A DNA stretch of 62,787 bases from Polyangia bacterium. GTDB lineage: Bacteria > Myxococcota_A > Polyangia > Polyangiales > Polyangiaceae. The translations under genes and the position numbers were made by a program. Each line of letters starts with the position of its first letter. The first letter of the stretch is position 1. The stretch covers positions 1 through 62,787 of the forward strand of contig JAUHZF010000009.1 in assembly GCA_030426145.1 (NCBI GenBank). Reading direction: 5' to 3'. Shown here piece after piece: positions 31,476 through 39,708 of this stretch. The notes below the pieces were generated by a model. The model was not told the origin of the DNA. It did not search any database and saw only the letters and a program-made list of their open reading frames with translations.

Positions 31476-32435
31476 TCAGGACTTGGGCCAGGTATCCAGC
31501 GCCTTCTTCACGCGCTCGGCGAAGAAGGTCTCGAAGGTCTTGTCCCCCTTGCCCAGCTCGGTCGCCTTCTGAGCGTGCTCGCGTGCCGCAGCGGGATCGC
31601 CCTTCTTCTCGTGGGTCTGGGCCAGCCACCAGTGGTTCCACCACGTCGCCTTGACCTGGATGGAGCGGGTGAGCAGGTCGACCGCTTCGTCGAAGCTCTC
31701 GTGGTCGAACGCGTAGCGCCCAGCGTTGAAGAGCGGACGCCATGCATTGCCGAGCGTGGCTGCGATGGAAGCTTTGGCGTGCTCGCCGGTCTTCACCGTG
31801 ATGGGTACGGCCACCCGTAGGCCCGCCCAATCGAGCACCAGCTTGGTGGCATCTTCGGTGGTGTCGTCGAAGGTGAAGGCGAGGCGCTCACGGGGAGCGG
31901 TCGTCGTGGGGACCACCTCGACCTTGGCCACGTCCTGCGCAGCGTCGTAGCCGAAGGCGCCGGCGTGTTTGGGGTCCTTGTTGAGCACCACCGTCCAACG
32001 CTTCTCGCCGGGGAAGCTGAGGAGGGTGTAGCGACCCGCGGGCACGGCCTGTCCACCGAAGGTGAAGTCGTGGTCGGCGATGAGGGTGGTCGGTGCGTTG
32101 GCACCCGTTCGCCATACCTTCTCGAAGGGCACGAGCTCGCCCCAGACCTTGCGACCCTTTACCCCAGGGCTGCTGTAGGTCAGCCGCAGGTCGGTGACGC
32201 CGACCATCTGCCGCACCTCAGCGTTGGGGCTCGGTCGAGGGAGCGCGGGGATCGACCCCAAGTCGGCCGGCCCCGCTTGGGGGGCGTCGGGGGCGACGAC
32301 GGTGATGATGGGGGCGGGGGCTTCGGCCACCGGCGCCGCCACGGGCGCCGGTGCGGGGGGGCACGCCGGGGGAGGAGGCGCCGCGCATCCAGCGATGCCA
32401 GCAGCGAGGAAAAACAGGGGGGCTTTCGTGCGCAT
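31476..32435 (-). CDS. DUF2911 lipoprotein with C-terminal TPR-like part
   Basis: A 319-residue lipoprotein: MRTKAPLFFLAAGIAGCAAP gives a signal with lipobox AGC, followed by a Pro/Ala linker. DUF2911 core: VTDLRLTYSSPGVKGRKVWGELVP, WRTGANAPTTL, YTLLSFPGEKRWTVVLNKD. The C-terminus (about 225-319) forms helical repeats around WWLAQTHEKKGDPAAAREHA. ATG at 32435 is preferred over an upstream in-frame ATG. First gene of the bsh operon by spacing. The role of DUF2911 is not known. Confidence 0.88.
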   Translation of the reverse strand: MRTKAPLFFLAAGIAGCAAPPPPACPPAPAPVAAPVAEAPAPIITVVAPDAPQAGPADLGSIPALPRPSPNAEVRQMVGVTDLRLTYSSPGVKGRKVWGELVPFEKVWRTGANAPTTLIADHDFTFGGQAVPAGRYTLLSFPGEKRWTVVLNKDPKHAGAFGYDAAQDVAKVEVVPTTTAPRERLAFTFDDTTEDATKLVLDWAGLRVAVPITVKTGEHAKASIAATLGNAWRPLFNAGRYAFDHESFDEAVDLLTRSIQVKATWWNHWWLAQTHEKKGDPAAAREHAQKATELGKGDKTFETFFAERVKKALDTWPKS

Positions 32436-32709
32436 GTGCGCGCAAGGCTGACAGGGGCCCACCAGGTTTCAAGTCTTTTGTGACGACATCTGTGTTGCGC
32501 TCCGCGAGCGATACGGGTCGCCCTTTGCCGCGTAACTAGCCGATCGCTCGTGGTCTCGACCGTCAGAAGTCGATGATGGCGTTCCTGCTCCTGCAAAGCC
32601 AAAGGACGCGTTGCCACATGAGGTCGCAACGACGAGTCTGGCTGAGGCCAACGTGGGGCGGGACATGGTCCCAGGCCCTGGCCGTGTTGGACGTTGGCGG
32701 CGACGACGG
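32436..32709. other. Intergenic region upstream of the bsh operon
   Basis: These 274 bases lie between the DUF2911 start and the stop of the S41-like gene, both on the minus strand, so the bsh-operon promoter should be near 32440-32550. No recognisable gene, terminator or palindrome was found. Short open frames here show no family resemblance and no signal features. Confidence 0.5.
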
Positions 32710-34146
32710 TCAGTAGGCGTCGAAGAATGGATCGCGGGCGTCGAGGAAGTCGCGCTCGGTGAAGGCCACGCGCTCGGTGGGCTCGATGCCATGGCCGGGG
32801 CGGCAGCCCGGCACGGGCACCATCTCGATGTCGGCGAGGGAGACCACGATCGCGAAGTGCCCACTCAGCGTCTCGAAGAGGATGGGGATCTCGCCGATGT
32901 GTCGGTCGCAGCCGCCCCTGGTGGTGGTTCCGAGGACACGGACGCCCTCGCGGTGCGCCAGCAGGGCCGCGAGCATCTCCACCGCAGCGGAGTTGGTCGC
33001 GTCGTCGATGAAGACGGTGATGGGGCCGCGATGCTGGTGCTCGTGTGGGGTCATGAAGCTGGCCTTGGGGTCACCCTCGAAAACGAAACCGCCTCCCCGG
33101 GGCTCACCGGGGAAGTCCACCAGGTAGTCCTGGGGGACCAGATGAAAGGTCACGCGGTCGTCGTAGGGCTCAGGGATGTCGCGGAGCTTGGTCCCGACCC
33201 GAGACCATTGGCGAAAGGGCACGTCGAGCAGATGTCGCAGCACGGAAGTCCCGAGCACCCGGTCGCCTCCCCCATTGCCGCGAAGGTCGAGGATGAGGGG
33301 CCGGTCGGGCGGGAGCGACGCGAAGGCTGCGTCCACCCGTTCGACGTAGGCATCCCGCTCGGGGTTGCCGAACGAACCTAGACGCAGAAGCATGCTCCCC
33401 GCCGGACCCGGGCGCAGCGCGGGCCACTTGTCCTGCGCCGGATCCCCGCCGAGCACGGGGGTCGAGTGTCGCTTCTGGGTCAGCTCCACGAGAGCGTTCA
33501 GATCGACACCCGACCACGTGACGGTCGTTGGGTGCTGCGCCTCGGGCAGGCGCAGCGTCAGTCGATAGCGCGACCTCATGCCGAGCTCGAGACTGGCGAG
33601 GGCGGCAAAGCGTCGGTCGGCCACCGCCATGCGCACGTCTGGCTGCATGCCGTCGACGCTGACCATGTCTGCCAACCGCTCCACGAGCTCGGCGATGGGC
33701 ACGCCCTCGACCGATACCACCTCGGTGCCGATGGGCACCGCCGGACTCGATGCGTCCACGAAGAAGCGCCCGCCGGCCCGCTTGATGACGAGCGGGAGAC
33801 GAACCGGCTCGGCTTCCGAGAGCTCGTCCTTTCTCCCGACCAAGAGATGAGCGTCACCAAAGGCCGAGGTGATCCGCAGGAGCTCGCGGGCGAAGGCGGT
33901 GGGATCGGTCCTGCTCCCGAGCCGACGCTTGGCAGCGTCGAGCCGGGCCTCGAGGTCGACGGCGGAGAGGTAGCGGTGTGGCGCGGGATGAACGGCGCGC
34001 AGGAAGCCCACGGCGTCGTCGAGCTCAGCGGACGCGGGTGGCGGCACACGCTCAGCGCACCCCATAAAGAGCCCGATCACGAAGACCAGACCGACCCACC
34101 GAGCTCTGCGACCTGAAGTCGAGCCGTCACCCATCGCCACCATCAA
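32710..34146 (-). CDS. S41 (C-terminal processing) peptidase-like lipoprotein
   Basis: A 478-residue lipoprotein: …RWVGLVFVIGLFMGC is a signal with lipobox FMGC. The N-terminal helical part (about 35-100) is followed by a PDZ-like region (GTEVVSVEGVPIAEL, about 140-155) and an S41 core: RPLILDLRGNGGGDR, then VFIDDATNSAAVEMLAALLA with the presumed nucleophile Ser in TNSAA, and GTTTRGG. Starts at 34146, 34143 or 34134 are all possible. The hexamer and heptamer arrays begin 43 bases upstream of it. Probably a periplasmic-facing protease; the catalytic Lys is not clearly placed, so activity is not certain. Confidence 0.85.
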   Translation of the reverse strand: MMVAMGDGSTSGRRARWVGLVFVIGLFMGCAERVPPPASAELDDAVGFLRAVHPAPHRYLSAVDLEARLDAAKRRLGSRTDPTAFARELLRITSAFGDAHLLVGRKDELSEAEPVRLPLVIKRAGGRFFVDASSPAVPIGTEVVSVEGVPIAELVERLADMVSVDGMQPDVRMAVADRRFAALASLELGMRSRYRLTLRLPEAQHPTTVTWSGVDLNALVELTQKRHSTPVLGGDPAQDKWPALRPGPAGSMLLRLGSFGNPERDAYVERVDAAFASLPPDRPLILDLRGNGGGDRVLGTSVLRHLLDVPFRQWSRVGTKLRDIPEPYDDRVTFHLVPQDYLVDFPGEPRGGGFVFEGDPKASFMTPHEHQHRGPITVFIDDATNSAAVEMLAALLAHREGVRVLGTTTRGGCDRHIGEIPILFETLSGHFAIVVSLADIEMVPVPGCRPGHGIEPTERVAFTERDFLDARDPFFDAY

Positions 34147-34188
34147 ACGAACCCAACCAAGCAGCCTTTTCGGCGTCGGTGGGATTCG

Positions 34189-34248
<60 letters not shown>

Positions 34249-34253
34249 AGGAC

Positions 34254-34344
34254 CTCGAACCTCGAACCCGGAACCTCGAACCCGGAACCTCGAACCTCGA
34301 ACCTCGAACCCGGAACCTCGAACCTCGAACCTCGAACCCGGACC
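34254..34344. repeat. Heptanucleotide array: 13 units of CTCGAAC/CCGGAAC
   Basis: 91 bases: thirteen 7-mers in two types (CTCGAAC and CCGGAAC, last unit CCGGACC). It abuts the hexamer array on one side and the stop codon of the FAD-monooxygenase gene (34348) on the other. Two different-length repeats placed end to end suggest repeated slippage in the same intergenic interval. Confidence 0.95.
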
Positions 34345-34347
34345 GAG

Positions 34348-35523
34348 TCACCCCTCGTAGTGAGGAAGCTCGATGTCGTCCCGCACCGTGTCCCCTGCGA
34401 GGAGCTTTGCGAAGATGGGCTTCGCCGCGAGGCTGACCATCCAGTCGCGCGCCTTCACACCGAGCTGCGACTTGGGGACGAAGAAGCCCAGCATTCGCGT
34501 TGCCGACTTCTGTTTGTCGGCCAGGAAGCCGCTCAGGCGCTCCTCGTAGCGGCGGAAGGCGACCTCGTGGTCACCTTCGGCGCGGTGGAGCTCTCCGGCC
34601 AGCACGTAGGCTTCAGCCATGGCGAGTCCGGTTCCTTCTCCGGCGAGGAAGGAGACGCAGGCGGCGGCATCGCCCACCAAGGCGGTACGGCCTTTCGTCC
34701 AGCCACCGAGGCGGATCTGACTCACGCTGTCGAAGTAGAGGTCCTCGCCGTCGTTCAGCTTGGCGAGGATCTCGTCGACCTCCCAGCCCATACCGCCGAA
34801 CACATCATGCAGGGTGGCCCGGATCTCCGGCACGGCAGTGGGCATGGTTTCGACGAGGGAGCTGCGACACACGAACAGGAAGAGGGTCTCGTCGTTGCGC
34901 AGCGCGACCCGTGCGACCTGGCGCTCCGGGACGTTGTGCATCACGTAGGTGTTCTCGTCCCGCCGAGCGTAACCCTTCAGGCGGAAGGCGGCGACGCAGG
35001 CTCCGAGGTCGTGCTCGACGTCGACGTCACCGAACATCAGTCGTCGCACCGCGGAGTGCAGTCCGTCGGCGCCGATCACGAGGTCGAACTGCTCGGTGCT
35101 GCCGTCGTCGAGCGTGACCTCGACCCCATCGGGTTTCTCCTCGAGCGCGGTGAAGTGGCGCCCGAAGCGCGTGTCGACGTCGCCGCAGGCTTCGTAGAGG
35201 GTGCGCGCGATGTCGCCGCGAGGGATGCTCACGAAGCGGCCCCCCGTCATCTGGGCCAGCGCGTCGACGCTCATGCGCGCGTTGACCGCTCCGTCGTCGT
35301 CGACCATGCGCACCTCCTCGAAGCGGTAGCCACGCTCGTGCAGGCGATCGAGCACGCCCATGCGCTCTGCGATGTCGTAGCCGATCCCCCAGAAGTCGAT
35401 CACGTACCCACCGGTGCGCAGCGCCGGTGCCTTCTCGAAGAGCACGGGCTCGTGCCCATCGTGCTGCAACCAATAGGCGAGCGTGGGTCCGGCGATGCCA
35501 CAACCGTTGATGCCGATTCTCAT
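34348..35523 (-). CDS. FAD-dependent monooxygenase (PHBH/TetX-like)
   Basis: A 391-residue class A flavoprotein hydroxylase-like enzyme: N-terminal FAD motif GINGCGIAGPTLA (residues 4-16), DG motif VIGADGLHSAVRR (about 154-166), and GDAAACVSFLAGEGTGLAMAEA (about 290-311) for the FAD ribityl chain. No NAD(P) Rossmann domain, as expected for this class. ATG start at 35523 overlaps the TetR stop (ATGA), so it is co-expressed with its probable repressor. Substrate unknown; such TetR/TetX-like pairs commonly hydroxylate aromatic compounds or antibiotics. Confidence 0.92.
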   Translation of the reverse strand: MRIGINGCGIAGPTLAYWLQHDGHEPVLFEKAPALRTGGYVIDFWGIGYDIAERMGVLDRLHERGYRFEEVRMVDDDGAVNARMSVDALAQMTGGRFVSIPRGDIARTLYEACGDVDTRFGRHFTALEEKPDGVEVTLDDGSTEQFDLVIGADGLHSAVRRLMFGDVDVEHDLGACVAAFRLKGYARRDENTYVMHNVPERQVARVALRNDETLFLFVCRSSLVETMPTAVPEIRATLHDVFGGMGWEVDEILAKLNDGEDLYFDSVSQIRLGGWTKGRTALVGDAAACVSFLAGEGTGLAMAEAYVLAGELHRAEGDHEVAFRRYEERLSGFLADKQKSATRMLGFFVPKSQLGVKARDWMVSLAAKPIFAKLLAGDTVRDDIELPHYEG

Positions 35524-36191
35524 GGAGCGTTCCTTCCTCGACGGGGGAGCAGCCCCCTGAAGACGACCTTCACTTGTTGCTCGAGGGCCGTCGCCAGGTC
35601 CTCGATGGGGAATCCCGGGGTGGACAGCCACAGCATGACCGCCACGCAGAAGGTGCCGTAGAGCACGATGGCGGCCTGCTCGGCCTCGACGGCCCGCGTG
35701 AGCGTTCCGCGTGATTGATGGCGCGCGACGATGGCGGCCAGTTGCTCGATCATGGTGCGGTCCAGGCTCACCAGCTCTGCGATCTGGTCGAACGGCTCGA
35801 GGAACCCGACCGCGAGGGAACGCCGCAGCAGGGCAGCGTCACAGGTACGGAGTGCATCGACCCAGCCCCGCATCATGTTCTCGATGGCATCTCGGGGCCC
35901 CGTAGACGGCTCGTCTGCATCGACGACGGCTTGCCCCGCATCGAGAAGGGCCCGGCATTCGTACGCCACCACACCGAAGAGAAGGCCGTGCTTGGTGGGG
36001 AAGTAGTTGTAGAGGCTTCCTACGCTCACGTCGGCCGCATCGGCCACTGCCTCCATGGTCGTGGCATCGAAGCCGTTCGTGACCATGAGCCGTCGCGCGG
36101 CCTGCACGATGGCCTCACGCGTCTCGCGTTTCTTCCGCGCGCGACGCCCTTCCCCTTCGGCGGGTGGAGCATCAGGAACAAAGCTGAACAT
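35520..36191 (-). CDS. TetR-family repressor
   Basis: A 223-residue regulator. The N-terminal HTH (about 22-68) carries TMEAVADAADVSVGSLYNYFPTKHGLL, the TetR signature; the rest is the helical ligand domain. Encoded just upstream of, and overlapping, the FAD-monooxygenase gene, and divergent from an Old Yellow Enzyme gene. An AT-rich region with two GATCAA palindromes touches its own start codon, so it probably controls both directions. Confidence 0.93.
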   Translation of the reverse strand: MFSFVPDAPPAEGEGRRARKKRETREAIVQAARRLMVTNGFDATTMEAVADAADVSVGSLYNYFPTKHGLLFGVVAYECRALLDAGQAVVDADEPSTGPRDAIENMMRGWVDALRTCDAALLRRSLAVGFLEPFDQIAELVSLDRTMIEQLAAIVARHQSRGTLTRAVEAEQAAIVLYGTFCVAVMLWLSTPGFPIEDLATALEQQVKVVFRGLLPRRGRNAP

Positions 36192-36227
36192 TGATCAAAG
36201 TTGTAGTTCATTCAAAATTGAGATCAA
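36191..36227. promoter_or_regulatory. Operator candidate in TetR/OYE divergent region
   Basis: TTGATCAA at 36191-36198 and TTGAGATCAA at 36218-36227, centres 28 bases apart, in a locally AT-rich island that contrasts with the GC-rich surroundings. The first palindrome begins on the last base of the TetR start codon. A dimeric TetR protein is the natural candidate to bind here; binding is inference. Confidence 0.5.
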
Positions 36228-36338
36228 CACCAATATTCGCGAAGCCGAGAGACCGCGACTGGATTGTTGACGGGCGTGCACCAATCCGTTGCGTGGGCCC
36301 TGCTAGAGCACGACCGGAGGCCGCGCTACGCATTGGCC

Positions 36339-37427
36339 ATGAGCCAGCTCTCCCATCTCACGTCGCCCACGTCCCTCGGTCCGATCGAGCTCCAGAACCG
36401 AGCCGTGATGGCGCCGATGACGCGTTCGCGCGCCATCGAGAACATCCCCAACGACCTGATGGCCGAATACTACGGGCAGCGCAGCGGCGCCGGCCTCATC
36501 ATCACGGAGGGCACGAGCCCTTCTCCGAACGGGTTGGGCTATCCGCGCATCCCGGGCGCCTATTCCGAAGCTCAGACGGCGGGTTGGCGCAAGGTGGTCG
36601 AGGCGGCTCACGCGGGTGGGGCGCGCATCTTCCTGCAGCTGATGCACGTGGGTCGCATCGGGCATCCGCTCAACCTGCCCGAGGGCGCAGAGCTGGTCGC
36701 GCCGTCGGCCGTCGCCGCCGCGGGAGAGATGTACACCGATCAGGAAGGGCCTCAGCCGCACCCGACGCCGAAGGCGATGACGGCCGACGACGTGGAGGAG
36801 GCCATCGAAGAATTCGTGACGGCCAGTCGGAACGCCGTCGCGGCAGGCTTCGATGGTGTCGAGCTCCACGGGGCCAACGGCTACCTCATCGACCAGTTCC
36901 TCAACCCCCGGTCCAACCAGCGAGAAGACGACTGGGGCGGGTCGGCGGCGGCCCGCAACCGATTTGCCGTCGAGGTCGCGCGCCGCACGGCCGACGCGAT
37001 CGGCAAGGAGCGCGTGGGCATTCGGCTCTCGCCCTATGGCGTGTTCAACGACCTCACGCCCTTCGAAGGCATCGACGAGCAGTACGTGGCGCTCGCTGAG
37101 GCCTTGGGCGAGCTCGGCATCGCCTACGTGCACGTCGTCGACCACGCCGCGATGGGCGCCCCCGAGGTGCCCCAGAGCATCAAAGACGGCATCCGCAAGG
37201 CGTTTGGCGGCGCCATCATCCTCAGCGGTGGGTACGACGCCGAGCGGGCCGAAGCCGACCTCGCGGCGAACAAGGGCGAGCTCGTGGCTTTCGGACGTCC
37301 GTATCTCGCCAACCCCGACCTGCTGAAGCGCTTCGCGCAGGGCGCCGCGCTCAACGAGCCCAAGTTCGACCTGTTCTACACGCCCGGACCCGAGGGCTAC
37401 ACCGACTACCCGACGCTCGACGGCTGA
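36339..37427 (+). CDS. Old Yellow Enzyme-type ene-reductase (NADH:flavin oxidoreductase)
   Basis: A 362-residue FMN TIM-barrel enzyme that reduces activated C=C bonds or nitroesters. Motifs: RAVMAPMTRSRA (about 22-33), QLMHVGRIGHP (about 97-107), ELHGANGYLIDQFLNP with the substrate-binding His/Asn, and VAFGRPYLANPDL near the C-terminus for phosphate of FMN. ATG at 36339 is chosen by homologue length; the frame extends to 36264. Divergent from the TetR/FAD-monooxygenase operon, which suggests a shared electrophile response. Confidence 0.95.
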   Translation: MSQLSHLTSPTSLGPIELQNRAVMAPMTRSRAIENIPNDLMAEYYGQRSGAGLIITEGTSPSPNGLGYPRIPGAYSEAQTAGWRKVVEAAHAGGARIFLQLMHVGRIGHPLNLPEGAELVAPSAVAAAGEMYTDQEGPQPHPTPKAMTADDVEEAIEEFVTASRNAVAAGFDGVELHGANGYLIDQFLNPRSNQREDDWGGSAAARNRFAVEVARRTADAIGKERVGIRLSPYGVFNDLTPFEGIDEQYVALAEALGELGIAYVHVVDHAAMGAPEVPQSIKDGIRKAFGGAIILSGGYDAERAEADLAANKGELVAFGRPYLANPDLLKRFAQGAALNEPKFDLFYTPGPEGYTDYPTLDG

Positions 37428-37508
37428 CCGGTTGCCCGGCGGCGCATGCGAGAGCATGCGTCGCGCTCCTACTTGCGGCGTGCCGCTTCCCGGGTCACGC
37501 CGACGTGC

Positions 37509-38252
37509 ATGACGACCGAGGCGTGGCTGGCGCTCGCGGGCGCGGCTGCGATTCCCTGGCTTCTCTTCGCGCTCGCGGTAGGGATCGCGCGGCGTGAAGC
37601 GCGTCAGACCCGGGAAGACCAGACGCGCGTCATCGTGGGGCGGTCGGCCGTCTTGCCCTGGCTGGTGGGGCTGTGGCTGATGGCGGCGCCCGTGCTGCTG
37701 TTTCTTCAGGCGGCCGAGGCCCTCGCGTGGTCGTCGTCGGAGCCGGTCGCCCCTGCGCTCGCGGCGGGGCTCCTCGTCGTGCTCGCCGGCGTGATGCTCT
37801 TTGCGAGTCACCGCGTGGTGCCTCGACTGCGGTTGTCGCGGCGCGTGGTGGTCGACGACGATGGCATCGCCTTACGGTGGTGGTGGCGCGACAGCCCCCG
37901 CTTCGCGCTACGGTGGGATCGACCCTATCGCCACGAGGTGTACCTCGACCGAGAAGAGAAGCCGCGCAAAGACGGCGGCAGCTACGCCCTCTCCTACGAG
38001 AACCACCGCTTCGAGCAGGACGGTGAGGTCCTGTGGCTGCGCATGGCAGAAGGGGAGCCTCGCCTCAATGCCGTCGACCTGCCCGAGAGCGCACCTCGGT
38101 GGCGCCCGACGCTGGCGATGCCCCGCGAACGTGCACGCTTTCTCCGCGACGTGAGGATCGCGAACCGTCGCCGCGCGTGGGTGCCCGAAGGCACGGAGCT
38201 CTCACCCGGGGGCGAGAGCATACCGTCGCTTCATTCGAAGTCGGGTTCGTAG
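37509..38252 (+). CDS. Membrane protein of unknown function
   Basis: A 247-residue protein, start ATG 37509 (MTTEAWLALAGAAAIPW). Predicted transmembrane helices at about residues 5-25, 48-70 and 77-97, then a basic soluble C-terminal domain with PH-like alternating strands (VVVDDDGIALRWWWRDSPRF). This layout resembles small bacterial PH-domain membrane proteins, but no family was assigned. Follows OYE on the same strand by 81 bases. Confidence 0.7.
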   Translation: MTTEAWLALAGAAAIPWLLFALAVGIARREARQTREDQTRVIVGRSAVLPWLVGLWLMAAPVLLFLQAAEALAWSSSEPVAPALAAGLLVVLAGVMLFASHRVVPRLRLSRRVVVDDDGIALRWWWRDSPRFALRWDRPYRHEVYLDREEKPRKDGGSYALSYENHRFEQDGEVLWLRMAEGEPRLNAVDLPESAPRWRPTLAMPRERARFLRDVRIANRRRAWVPEGTELSPGGESIPSLHSKSGS

Positions 38253-38295
38253 GTACCGGCGCCCCGCCCGCGGGCGAGGCGCGGTAGTCCCGTGA

Positions 38296-39048
38296 CTAGG
38301 TCACGTTGTTGCGTAGACCACCGTCGACCACGAGCTCTTCGCCGCTGATGAAGCTGGCGTTCTCCGAGAGCAGGAAGGCGGCCGCCTTGGCCACGTCGGC
38401 CGCAGCTCCGAAGCGCCCGAGGGGGACCCGTGTTGCCATGTGGGATGCGAAGCCATCGAGGTCGGCTTTCGCCATGCCCATCTTGCCGTAGATGGGCGTC
38501 TCGATGGGACCGGGGGCGACGGCGTTGACCCGGAGCCCCGCCCCTGCGAGCTCGACGGAGAGGGCACGGACGAGCGACCGCAACGCCCCCTTGGTGGCCG
38601 CGTAGGCGGCGGAGCCGGCAATGCCCACGTCGCGCACGACGGAGGTGTTGAACACCACGCTGCTTCCCTTGTTCAGCAGCGGCGCCAGGGCTTGCACCAA
38701 GAAGTAGGGACCCTTGACGTTGACCGCGAAGAGGTGGTCGAAGGTGTCTTCTTTCCAGGTCTCGAGCGGGGCCAGAGGCGCGACGCCGGCATTGAGGAAG
38801 ACGCCGTCGAGTCGCCCGTATTCCTTCTCGACGTGCTTCGCCAGGGCGCGGATGTCGTCGAGCTTCTTCGCGTCGGAAGCCACGACGTCGACCCCAACCG
38901 GTGCCGCCTTCTTGGCCGCCTCCAGGGTCTCGGGATTGCGCCCGGTGGCGATGACTTTGGCGCCCTGCTCCGCGAGGTAGGCGACGGTGGCAGCGCCGAT
39001 GCCGGTGGTGCCGCCGGTGACGAGGTAGGTCTTGTTCTGGTGTGACAT
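38296..39048 (-). CDS. Short-chain dehydrogenase/reductase (SDR)
   Basis: A 250-residue classical SDR: cofactor motif TGGTTGIGAAT (residues 11-21), NAG at 90-92 (FLNAGVAP), catalytic Ser in FNTSVV and YAATK for the Tyr/Lys pair (about 151-155), and APGPIETP. The Arg after GATGR-type strand end (VIATGRNP) suggests NADP(H). ATG at 39048. Transcribed downstream of an Rrf2 regulator from the same strand, with its own copy of the regulator's palindrome 10 bases upstream. Substrate unknown. Confidence 0.95.
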   Translation of the reverse strand: MSHQNKTYLVTGGTTGIGAATVAYLAEQGAKVIATGRNPETLEAAKKAAPVGVDVVASDAKKLDDIRALAKHVEKEYGRLDGVFLNAGVAPLAPLETWKEDTFDHLFAVNVKGPYFLVQALAPLLNKGSSVVFNTSVVRDVGIAGSAAYAATKGALRSLVRALSVELAGAGLRVNAVAPGPIETPIYGKMGMAKADLDGFASHMATRVPLGRFGAAADVAKAAAFLLSENASFISGEELVVDGGLRNNVT

Positions 39049-39057
39049 GATGGTGTG

Positions 39058-39082
39058 ATTTGTAGCTTTTAAGGTTACAGAT
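39058..39082. promoter_or_regulatory. Operator candidate of the Rrf2 regulator upstream of the SDR gene
   Basis: ATTTGTAG-N9-TTACAGAT. The right half-site and the 9-base spacing match the perfect palindrome at the Rrf2 gene start; the left half-site differs by two bases. It sits 10-34 bases before the SDR start codon, where it would cover the promoter. Confidence 0.7.
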
Positions 39083-39169
39083 TTGGCCGTGCGAAGCAGG
39101 CGCACGGGCAGCGTCGTACGGCGGGGTGGCCCGCAGCACGTGTTCACCGCGCCAGCAGATGGTGCGTGG

Positions 39170-39577
39170 CTACGGGTGAATTTCCTCCTGCACCAGATGG
39201 TGCAGCGTAGTGCGTTGGAACAGGCCGGCCGCTTTGTCGGCGATGCCTTGGTTCAAACGCTCGATGACGTGGGGCATGCAGCGCGAGACCTCGCACTGCA
39301 TCCGCGGATCCTTGTCGTGTCCACTGACGAAGGCCGGCCGACCCATCGCCTCGTAGATGTCTTCCACGGTGATGAGCTCGGGGCTTCGCGACAGGCGCGC
39401 ACCCCCCTTGGGCCCGGGCTGGGTGTCGACCAGACCCGCCTGAACGAGCTGACCGACGACCTTGCGAATGGTGACGGCGTTCGCGCCGATGCTTTGCGCG
39501 AGCATGCTCGAATTCACCATGACGCCGTCGTTGTAAGCGAGGGCGAGCATGATGTGCAGCGCCGTTCCGAAACTCAC
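39170..39577 (-). CDS. Rrf2-family transcriptional regulator
   Basis: A 135-residue regulator with N-terminal winged helix (SSMLAQSIGANAVTIRKVVGQLVQAGLVDTQPGPKGGARL, residues 23-62; only part quoted as the key helix is SIGANAVTIRKVV). Only two Cys (QCEVSRC, about 94-100) are present, not the three clustered Cys of IscR, so it is more like the redox- or metabolite-sensing Rrf2 members. The GTG start at 39577 is embedded in a 10-bp-arm palindrome. Upstream of and co-directional with the SDR gene. Confidence 0.9.
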   Translation of the reverse strand: MSFGTALHIMLALAYNDGVMVNSSMLAQSIGANAVTIRKVVGQLVQAGLVDTQPGPKGGARLSRSPELITVEDIYEAMGRPAFVSGHDKDPRMQCEVSRCMPHVIERLNQGIADKAAGLFQRTTLHHLVQEEIHP

Positions 39578-39604
39578 ATCTGTAATCTACGCTGTTACAG
39601 ATGT
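39576..39604. promoter_or_regulatory. Perfect palindromic operator at the Rrf2 gene start
   Basis: ACATCTGTAA-N9-TTACAGATGT: 10-bp perfect arms. It overlaps the GTG start codon of the Rrf2 gene and fits negative autoregulation. The same half-site recurs upstream of the SDR gene. Confidence 0.75.
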
Positions 39605-39708
39605 GGCGCAAGGGGAGAATCGGCGATGTGCCGAGATCTTGCTCGTGCGTGATCGCGCACGGGGCCTCGTGACGCTCCCCCTGTCGAACCCTCTTCGAAA
39701 GGATCGAC

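Noticed and set aside
34254..34344. GGTTCGAG-like stretches resembling the T-loop of tRNA
   Set aside because: They come from the heptamer array. No acceptor stem, D-arm or anticodon arm can be formed at tRNA spacing.
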